A stretch of DNA of 5,514 nt, taken from positions 1-5,514 of the forward strand of contig USSH01000178.1 in NCBI GenBank assembly GCA_900557435.1, read 5' to 3'. The position numbers were made by a program, and so were the translations under genes. Numbering within the stretch: the stretch's first letter is position 1; every line of letters begins with the position of its first letter. Source of the stretch: an uncultured Coprococcus sp. GTDB taxonomy: Bacteria > Bacillota > Clostridia > Lachnospirales > Lachnospiraceae. This document shows, in pieces, positions 1-4,780 of the stretch. A model generated the notes under the pieces. That model did not search any database. It saw only the letters and a program-made list of their open reading frames with translations, and was not told the origin of the DNA.

Positions 1-15
1 CGACACATATTAGAG

Positions 16-21
16 TATAAT
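16..21 (+). promoter_or_regulatory. Probable -10 box of the 6S RNA promoter
   Basis: A perfect TATAAT lies about 8-10 bp before the likely 5' end of the 6S-like RNA, which places transcription initiation near 28-31. The matching -35 box would fall to the left of position 1, so the promoter is only partly visible. The assignment rests on the hexamer and its spacing to the RNA. Confidence 0.5.
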
Positions 22-29
22 AACAATTA

Positions 30-226
30 CAAAAAGCAAATAGTTTTATGCCTGGGATGTTCGACACGCCTGTTATTTTGAACCTACATTTGAATAAAAG
101 GGATTCCTACATCATTGCATTGAAGTCAAGCCTCGTTATATAAGTTCTAGTGGAAGGCTGATATGTAGTTGCGGTTGCCCACCTAGCTCTGCTAGGACTC
201 AAAAGCAAGGGCGCATTTCAGTTTAT
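30..226 (+). ncRNA. ssrS: 6S RNA (RNA polymerase regulator)
   Basis: 6S RNA mimics an open promoter and binds the housekeeping sigma-factor form of RNA polymerase, reducing transcription in stationary phase. Seen here: the conserved 5' block GGGATGTTCG (54-63), close to the GATGTTCG block of other 6S RNAs; AACC-TACAT (81-89), able to pair with ATGTA (163-167) and GGTT (173-176) around a bulge; an inner stem AGCCT (129-133) with AGGCT (155-159); a perfect small hairpin CCTAGC/GCTAGG (182-187 with 191-196) following GCCCA, as in clostridial 6S RNAs; and a terminal helix ATGCCT (48-53) with GGGCGCAT (209-216, one bulged C). The length of about 190 nt is typical. A -10 box precedes it and an intrinsic terminator follows, and no reading frame explains the conservation. 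The exact ends are estimates. Recognition is from memory of the family, not from a covariance search. Confidence 0.78.
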
Positions 227-236
227 TACAAAAGAC

Positions 237-266
237 AAAAAAGCAGCATGTATATGCTGCTTTTTC
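237..266 (+). terminator. Intrinsic terminator of the 6S RNA
   Basis: GCAGCAT (243-249) and ATGCTGC (254-260) form a perfect 7-bp stem with loop GTAT, followed by TTTTT (261-265). The preceding A-tract (237-242) can pair with the U-tract, so the hairpin might also work on the opposite strand. It separates the 6S RNA from the downstream coding region. Confidence 0.9.
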
Positions 267-323
267 TCTGTAATAAAGCATTTGTAATAGTACATTTGAA
301 ATATTGCATTTGGGAGAAGATAT

Positions 324-2000
324 ATGCGGATAGATCAGCGAAAGAAATGGTATCAAAAGATAAAATATAATAAGAATTTCAAAGTAGTCAGCTTTATAAC
401 TGTTATTTTGGTATTTGTGGTAGGCTATATGATCATAACAGGAAGGGATGGCACAGGCGATAATGCATCGGATCCGGAGGCTGATGGAAGCAACAGTCTG
501 GAGACGATAGTTATACAGGCACCGGATGACCCCACAGAGGATCTTATGAGATATGCGTCATCGGTCACTGATGATAAAGGTGACAATGGCAAGGGCGGTG
601 ATGGCAATAATGGCAATAATGGTAATAATGGTATAGAAGAGTTTGACTATACGATACAGGGAGCCGGAACGATAGCTGCGCCTGAGCCGGAAAAGAAGAA
701 GGATGTGTATTCCTACAGTGGATCAGACAGAACGAGTGGTGGATCCGGAGATGGCGGTGCATCGGTTCTCATAACAGGAATGGAGAACAGTGTCAGAGTA
801 ATCCTGACAAATGGTGGTGATTATTATCAGAGCTATGTGGAATTTTCGTGTAGTACAGATGTCAATGTAACGAGTGATGGCAAAGCAAAAAAATATAAAG
901 CAGGGGATATGGTTTCACTCGGAAGTGATGTCAAAGCTTCCAGGATAGTGGTTGAACCGGTAAGCTCAGATGGTGTTATAACTGTCAGCAGCCTCAGTAA
1001 ATCGGGAGGTGCACCGAGATATCATGGCGCATTGGATATAACAAAGGATTCATCAGGATATTTTGTCGTAAATCAGGTGAACATTGAGCAGTATCTGTAT
1101 GGAGTTGTATCAAGTGAGGTTTCATCGAGTTATAGCATGGAAGCGCTTAAGGCACAGGCCATATGTGCAAGAGGATTTACATACAGAAAGCTTGGATGCA
1201 ATTACAGGGGTTACAATGCAGACCTTGACGATACGACAGCATGTCAGGTATATAATAATTTCCCAGAGACAGACAACTCGATCGCGGCGGTGGAAGATAC
1301 GTCAGGAGTAGTACCTACTTATAATGGAGAGATAATAAACGCAGTATATTTTTCAACTTCGTGTGGAACCACTACAACCAGTGATCAGGTGTGGGGAGGC
1401 AGTATGCCGTACACATGTACAAGAATACAGAACACCGCGCTTGATATACCGTATTTCAGCGATGAAACTGCGTTCCAGGACTTTATGGATGGTAAGACTG
1501 ACACTGATGTGGTGGAGCGAAATCTCCCTATGTACAGGTGGACTGTAAGTTATACAGATGACGAGATGAGACAGGCTGTGGAAACGGGACTTTCAAGATG
1601 TTCCGGTGTGTCAGCGACATCCGTAGGCAAGATCACATCTGTGGCTGTGACAAGCCGTGATGACAGTGGACTTGTCAAGGAAGTAACTATAACCGGTGAT
1701 GCGGGAACTGTGACTGTCAGCGGACAGAGTAACATAAGAGTGTTATTTGCGACAGATGGCAAGGCGATCACAGAGCAGGATGGCTCGGAACTCACCGGCT
1801 GGACAGGCGTTCCAAGTAATTTCTATTACGTGAGAAAAGATACGAGCTCAGGACTTTACATACTTAAAGGTGGCGGATACGGACATGGTGTCGGCATGAG
1901 CCAGAATGGTGCAAATGAGCTGGCAAAGCTGGGATACACCGCGGCACAGATCATAAGTCACTATTACAATGGAGCGGTTCTCAGCTCGGTTGAAAGATAA
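324..2000 (+). CDS. Membrane-anchored SpoIID/LytB domain protein
   Basis: 558-residue protein of the SpoIID/LytB family. Characterised SpoIID is a lytic transglycosylase that cuts glycan strands lacking stem peptides during engulfment; LytB relatives are amidase enhancers. Residues 1-20 are basic and cytoplasmic, 21-39 form one membrane helix, and the rest is extracytoplasmic. Residues 40-145 are a low-complexity linker rich in Gly, Asn, Asp and Ser, with three GNN repeats. The family core starts near 232: VVSSEVSSSYSMEALKAQA around E265, the candidate catalytic Glu; CQVY at 307-310; FSTSCG at 343-348; VWGG at 356-359; and the C-terminal hallmark GGGYGHGVGMSQNGA at 516-530 with HYYNG at 546-550. 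GGGAG at 312-316, 7 bp before ATG 324, sets the start. It is longer than SpoIID itself (about 340 residues), mainly through the linker and a segment at 370-510, so it may be a vegetative wall enzyme. A membrane-protein gene follows after 20 bp. Confidence 0.92.
   Translation: MRIDQRKKWYQKIKYNKNFKVVSFITVILVFVVGYMIITGRDGTGDNASDPEADGSNSLETIVIQAPDDPTEDLMRYASSVTDDKGDNGKGGDGNNGNNGNNGIEEFDYTIQGAGTIAAPEPEKKKDVYSYSGSDRTSGGSGDGGASVLITGMENSVRVILTNGGDYYQSYVEFSCSTDVNVTSDGKAKKYKAGDMVSLGSDVKASRIVVEPVSSDGVITVSSLSKSGGAPRYHGALDITKDSSGYFVVNQVNIEQYLYGVVSSEVSSSYSMEALKAQAICARGFTYRKLGCNYRGYNADLDDTTACQVYNNFPETDNSIAAVEDTSGVVPTYNGEIINAVYFSTSCGTTTTSDQVWGGSMPYTCTRIQNTALDIPYFSDETAFQDFMDGKTDTDVVERNLPMYRWTVSYTDDEMRQAVETGLSRCSGVSATSVGKITSVAVTSRDDSGLVKEVTITGDAGTVTVSGQSNIRVLFATDGKAITEQDGSELTGWTGVPSNFYYVRKDTSSGLYILKGGGYGHGVGMSQNGANELAKLGYTAAQIISHYYNGAVLSSVER
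603..632 (+). repeat. In-frame 9-bp tandem repeat (Gly-Asn-Asn)
   Basis: Three consecutive 9-bp units GGYAATAAT (603-611, 612-620, 621-629) and a trailing GGT encode GNNGNNGNNG (residues 94-103) inside the extracytoplasmic linker. Only one base varies between units (C, C, T), so copy number may change by slippage in steps of three residues without shifting the frame. Confidence 0.85.
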
Positions 2001-2020
2001 CTAATGGAGAGTTTGGCTAT

Positions 2021-2944
2021 ATGAAGATAAAAAAGAGAGCTGTGCTCATGTATCACAGGGTGAGACTGTTCATGGCAGAGATGAATAGGGATCAGGTGGC
2101 AACATTTGCGGCTCAGTCTGCTTTCTTCCTGTTGCTGTCATTATTCCCATTGGCTATGACACTGTTGACATTTGTAAAGTATCTGCCATTTACCGAGATA
2201 CAGATAATGTCTATAGTAAAGGATCTATTTCCGGAGGAGATAAGTTCAAATTTTGAATTTATGGTTGCGGAGATATACAACAATAAAAGTTCGATCGCTG
2301 CAACTGTGGTGTCTATTCTGCTCACGGTATGGTCTGCTTCAAAGGGAACTATGGCTATAGGAAGAGGTCTTACGTTTATGTCAGGCAGGGAAGATAGTGT
2401 CAACTATTTTCTGAGAAGGGCGACACACGCATTGTATACACTGGTATTCTGTGTGGTACTTGTCACATTTATGGTGATATATATTCTTGGCGATGTCGTG
2501 ATTTCAAAGATACTGGTAAGACTTGATTCGGTTGATGCATTTCAGCTGGTGGATACAGTTGCCAATATTTTGTCTATCATAAAAATAGCATTTGCCCCTA
2601 CGGTATTGTTTGGAGTTATGATAGTGGCATACTGGGTATTGCCGGTTGAGCGTGTGAGGATCAAGACCGCTGTACCTGGAGCTGTATTTACAACTATAAT
2701 GTGGATGCTTCTGTCGTTTGGTGTTTCGAGTTACATAAATATAGTTGGAATCAATACATATATGTATGGAAGTCTCGCCAGCGTGATCCTTATGGCATTG
2801 TGGCTCTACATGTGTATGTATGTCATGTTGATCGGTGCGGAGATCAACAAGTTTATGGATAACGGAGTGCGCGGGATAAGGAAGCGTGCTAAAAAAGCAG
2901 GAAGAGAGAAGCGACGCCTTGAGAGAAAAAAAGATGTTGACTAA
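2021..2944 (+). CDS. YihY/BrkB family integral membrane protein
   Basis: 307-residue polytopic membrane protein of the YihY/virulence factor BrkB family. Members were once labelled ribonuclease BN, but that activity belongs to another gene; the true function is unsettled, with transport or envelope roles proposed. Six hydrophobic segments are visible, roughly at 33-53, 92-112, 136-158, 183-207, 219-238 and 250-272. Family signatures are AQSAFFLLLSLFPLAM (31-46), WSASKG (104-109), VPGAVF (218-223), YGSLASVILMALWLY (249-263) and GAEIN (272-276). The tail (284-304) is very basic, consistent with a cytoplasmic end. GGAGAG at 2006-2011, 9 bp before ATG 2021, supports this start. Length is normal for the family. 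The gene begins 20 bp after the SpoIID/LytB gene, so the two are probably cotranscribed, which suggests a shared envelope role by context only. No terminator is visible after it; the next promoter overlaps its last codons. Confidence 0.93.
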   Translation: MKIKKRAVLMYHRVRLFMAEMNRDQVATFAAQSAFFLLLSLFPLAMTLLTFVKYLPFTEIQIMSIVKDLFPEEISSNFEFMVAEIYNNKSSIAATVVSILLTVWSASKGTMAIGRGLTFMSGREDSVNYFLRRATHALYTLVFCVVLVTFMVIYILGDVVISKILVRLDSVDAFQLVDTVANILSIIKIAFAPTVLFGVMIVAYWVLPVERVRIKTAVPGAVFTTIMWMLLSFGVSSYINIVGINTYMYGSLASVILMALWLYMCMYVMLIGAEINKFMDNGVRGIRKRAKKAGREKRRLERKKDVD

Positions 2945-2966
2945 CACCTCCATGTAGGTATATTAT
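2937..2966 (+). promoter_or_regulatory. Probable promoter of the pheS T-box transcript
   Basis: TTGACT (2937-2942) matches the -35 consensus at 5 of 6 positions. Two overlapping -10 candidates follow: TATATT (2959-2964, 16-bp spacer) and TATTAT (2961-2966, 18-bp spacer), each 5 of 6. Transcription would begin near 2971-2975, just ahead of the first stem of the T-box leader. The -35 box overlaps the final codons and stop of the upstream membrane-protein gene. Confidence 0.65.
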
Positions 2967-2971
2967 CTCTA

Positions 2972-3316
2972 CAGGCAGTGACGATGCAAAAGATGCGCAT
3001 GTCACCATCAGAGAGACTGGGTCAGCGGCTGGAAGCCCGGTTTGGTAAAGCGGCGTATTTAATTTCACATCAGAGCCACCGTGGCTGAAGGATTAAAGAT
3101 ATCTGGTCATTTGTTGACTGGATTAGTTGGTAGATATTGATTTGTGTAGGTTGTGGCGTGTGACGTGCGATAAACGTCTAATGAGAGTCAGACATATCAC
3201 GCAATATATTGTAAATAGCAGTATATATGGCAGTGGATATAATGGATGTCTGGAATCAGGGTGGTAACGCGGATATAATTCGTCCCTAGTATGTAAAACA
3301 TGCTAGGGACTTTTTT
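2972..3316 (+). promoter_or_regulatory. T-box riboswitch leader, tRNA-Phe specific
   Basis: The leader senses uncharged tRNA-Phe and allows read-through into pheS when phenylalanine is short. The T-box core AGGGTGGTAACGCGG is at 3258-3272; its UGGU (3262-3265) would pair with the ACCA end of a tRNA whose discriminator base is A, as in tRNA-Phe. In Stem I, GATG (2983-2986) pairs with CATC (3068-3071), and the triplet before that strand is TTC (3064-3066) followed by A, giving a UUC Phe specifier. AGAGAG (3010-3015) and the CTGGG/CCCGG arm (3017-3021 with 3036-3040) form the upper part of Stem I. A second hairpin, AGCCAC/GTGGCT (3074-3079 with 3081-3086), is visible. CCCT (3284-3287) can pair with AGGG of the T-box (antiterminator) or with AGGG at 3305-3308 (terminator). 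About 345 nt is on the long side because of an extended linker between Stem I and the T-box. Confidence 0.95.
3282..3316 (+). terminator. T-box regulated terminator
   Basis: GTCCCTAGTATG (3282-3293) and CATGCTAGGGAC (3299-3310) form a 12-bp stem with one T-G wobble and loop TAAAA, followed by six T residues (3311-3316). It is the default off state of the leader; the antiterminator uses the left half of the stem. Confidence 0.95.
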
Positions 3317-3485
3317 AGTGTATAAGTCGTTTTCAAAGCATGAGCAGTTTCATGCTTGCATGAAAAACTGCACATGCTTTAGAAAACACAACAGAAATGA
3401 GCGAGCAGCCCGATAGGGCGGAGCGCGAATTACTGTAGGAATTGCGGGAGCCGAAGGCGGAGCAATTCCGTGACTTATACACTAA
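3315..3485 (+). repeat. Nested inverted-repeat cassette with four-way-junction fold
   Basis: A 171-bp element whose ends, TTAGTGTATAAGTC (3315-3328) and GACTTATACACTAA (3472-3485), are perfect 14-bp inverted repeats. They enclose three hairpins with almost no linkers. Hairpin A (3329-3387) is long: GTTTTC/GAAAAC, AAAGCATG/CATGCTTT, CAGTTT/AAACTG and CATGC/GCATG around a TT turn. Hairpin B (3391-3436) has ACAG/CTGT, a segment with tandem G-A mismatches, GCG/CGC, and GCCC-GATA-GGGC. Hairpin C (3438-3469) has GGAATTGC/GCAATTCC enclosing GCC-GAA-GGC. Hairpins B and C are GC-richer than their surroundings. TA dinucleotides at 3316-3317 and 3483-3484 would suit a MITE with TA target duplication; alternatively it is a structured RNA in the pheS leader. 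I do not recognise the family, and no coding frame is apparent. The complementarity was read directly; the biological identity is inference. Confidence 0.75.
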
Positions 3486-3531
3486 GTAGAAATGTACAAA
3501 AATCCCTAGAAATAGAAAAAGGAGAAATACG

Positions 3532-4551
3532 ATGAGAGACAAGTTGGAAGCCATCAAGGCAGAGGCTCTTGCGAAGATCGAGAGCGCAGAGGTTGTATCA
3601 TCACTGAACGATGTGAAGGTGGCGATACTCGGTAAGAAGGGAGAACTCACACAGGTTCTCAAATCAATGAAGGATGTAGCACCGGAGGACAGACCAAAGG
3701 TTGGTCAGATGGTAAATGAGGCGCGTCAGGCCATAGAGACAGCACTTGACGAGAAGACAAAGTCCATCAACAGAGCGCTCCGTGCAGAGAAGATGAAGAG
3801 AGAGACAATAGATGTAACTCTTCCAGGTGTGAAGAAACTCACAGGACACAGACATCCAAACCAGATAGCACTTGAAGATCTGGAGAGAGTATTCATCGGT
3901 ATGGGTTACGAGATCGTTGAGGGACCAGAGGTAGAGTACGACAAGTACAACTTTGAGTTGCTGAACATCCCTGCAAACCACCCTGCAAAGGATGAGCAGG
4001 ATACATTCTATGTTACAAAGGATATTCTCCTCCGTACCCAGACATCACCTGTTCAGGCGAGAATCATGGAGAAGGGAAATCTTCCGATCAGAATCCTCTC
4101 ACCTGGACGAGTATTCAGAGCTGATGAGGTAGATGCAACACATTCACCATCATTCCATCAGGTAGAGGGACTTGTAATAGACAAGGGAATCACCATGGCA
4201 GACCTCAAGGGAACACTGGCGCAGTGGGCAAAGGAGTTCTTCGGTGAGAACACAAAGGTCAAGTTCAGACCTCACCACTTCCCATTCACAGAGCCTTCAG
4301 CAGAGTGTGATATCACATGCTTCAAGTGCGGCGGCAAGGGATGCCGTGTATGTAAGGGCAGCGGCTGGATAGAGATTCTTGGCTGTGGTATGGTTCATCC
4401 AAAGGTTCTCCGTGACTGTGGAATAGACCCTGAGGTATATTCAGGATTTGCATTTGGAATCGGACTTGAGAGAGTAACACTTCTTAAATATGAGATAGAT
4501 GATATGAGACTGCTCTACGAGAATGACATGAGATTCTTAGACCAGTTTTAG
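3532..4551 (+). CDS. pheS: Phenylalanine--tRNA ligase alpha subunit
   Basis: Catalytic alpha subunit of the cytoplasmic alpha2-beta2 phenylalanyl-tRNA synthetase, which activates Phe with ATP and charges tRNA-Phe. At 339 residues it has the normal Firmicutes length. Residues 1-90 form the charged, helical N-terminal arm that contacts tRNA. The class II catalytic core follows: GHRHPNQIALEDLERVF (105-121) at motif 1; RTQTSPVQAR (168-177); motif 2 SPGRVFRADEVDATHSPSFH (190-209); FTEPSAE (252-258); and motif 3 GFAFGIGLERVTLLKY (305-320). Four cysteines (263, 266, 271, 274) form the CxxC-x4-CxxC knuckle common in bacterial PheS. AAAAAGGAG ending at 3524 lies 7 bp before ATG 3532. Expression is controlled by the Phe T-box, with the inverted-repeat cassette lying between. 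The normal partner pheT begins 60 bp downstream but is broken in this window. The gene itself shows no decay. Confidence 0.98.
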   Translation: MRDKLEAIKAEALAKIESAEVVSSLNDVKVAILGKKGELTQVLKSMKDVAPEDRPKVGQMVNEARQAIETALDEKTKSINRALRAEKMKRETIDVTLPGVKKLTGHRHPNQIALEDLERVFIGMGYEIVEGPEVEYDKYNFELLNIPANHPAKDEQDTFYVTKDILLRTQTSPVQARIMEKGNLPIRILSPGRVFRADEVDATHSPSFHQVEGLVIDKGITMADLKGTLAQWAKEFFGENTKVKFRPHHFPFTEPSAECDITCFKCGGKGCRVCKGSGWIEILGCGMVHPKVLRDCGIDPEVYSGFAFGIGLERVTLLKYEIDDMRLLYENDMRFLDQF

Positions 4552-4611
4552 AGATGAATGCTTTCAACAGAATATTGACATTGGAATAGATTTATAAAGG
4601 AGATTTGTAAG

Positions 4612-4746
4612 ATGAATACACCAATTTCATGGATAAAGGCATATGTTCCTGATCTGGATGTGACAGCTCAGGAGTTTGTAGATGCCATGACTCTCTGTGT
4701 CTGTCAAGAGGCTCAGGGACAAGCTTGGCATACCGGACAGCATTAA
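4612..4746 (+). pseudogene. pheT: pheT 5' fragment (beta subunit), broken after ~28 codons
   Basis: A normal start of the phenylalanyl-tRNA synthetase beta subunit: AAAGGAG (4596-4602) lies 9 bp before ATG 4612, and the first residues, MNTPISWIKAYVPDLD then VTAQEFVDAMTL, match the usual PheT N-terminus. A complete PheT has about 800 residues, beginning with a tRNA-binding (EMAP-like) domain whose next residues are normally SGTKVEG or similar. Here resemblance ends at about residue 28 (near 4695); the frame then reads CVCQEAQGQAWHTGQH and stops at TAA 4744-4746. That tail is out-of-frame translation of a response-regulator gene end. The product would have no editing, tRNA-binding or B-domain function and could not replace PheT. 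The sharp edge without point mutations argues for a recent rearrangement or an assembly join rather than gradual decay. Confidence 0.88.
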
Positions 4747-4780
4747 AACAGTATATGGAATAGGATATAGATTTGAATGA
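4691..4780 (+). pseudogene. Response regulator 3' fragment (OmpR/PhoB C-terminus)
   Basis: In the frame ending with TGA 4778-4780, the translation LSVSVKRLRDKLGIPDSI followed by KTVYGIGYRFE is the classic end of an OmpR/PhoB winged-helix DNA-binding domain: recognition helix end, then the beta-hairpin wing with the V-x-G-x-G-Y-R-F signature. Only about 29 codons remain. The phosphoreceiver domain and most of the DNA-binding domain are missing, and a stop (TGA 4688-4690) closes the frame just upstream, inside pheT sequence. No start codon or ribosome binding site belongs to it here, so it should not make a functional protein. Its stop overlaps the start of the following histidine kinase, the usual order of a two-component operon, which shows that the right part of the window was originally a regulator-kinase pair. 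Cut point: between about 4691 and 4703. Confidence 0.85.

Noticed and set aside
283..288. TGTAAT as a -10 box for the SpoIID/LytB gene
   Set aside because: A -35 at normal spacing would coincide with the T-run of the 6S terminator and does not resemble TTGACA; too weak to list.
603..632. Possible CRISPR-like short repeats
   Set aside because: Contiguous 9-bp in-frame units without spacers encode Gly-Asn-Asn; this is a protein linker, not a CRISPR array.
2504..2953. Minus-strand open frame of 149 codons opposite the YihY gene
   Set aside because: It lies antisense to a convincing six-helix membrane protein, has no recognisable domain, and is explained by codon composition of the real gene.
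2946..2959. ACCT...AGGT hairpin after the YihY gene as a terminator
   Set aside because: Only four base pairs with no T-run following; it falls in the spacer of the pheS promoter.
3238..3243. TATAAT inside the T-box leader
   Set aside because: No -35-like hexamer at a suitable distance upstream, and the stretch is part of the folded leader next to the T-box core.
3333..3662. Minus-strand open frame crossing the inverted-repeat cassette and the pheS start
   Set aside because: It spans a palindromic non-coding element and the antisense of pheS; the translation has no recognisable motif and no good ribosome binding site was seen.
4575..4596. Perfect TTGACA between pheS and pheT as a possible promoter
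   Set aside because: The only AT-rich -10-like hexamer (TTTATA, 4591-4596) is 10 bp away, too close; at 16-18 bp the sequence is the ribosome binding site. pheS and pheT are normally cotranscribed.
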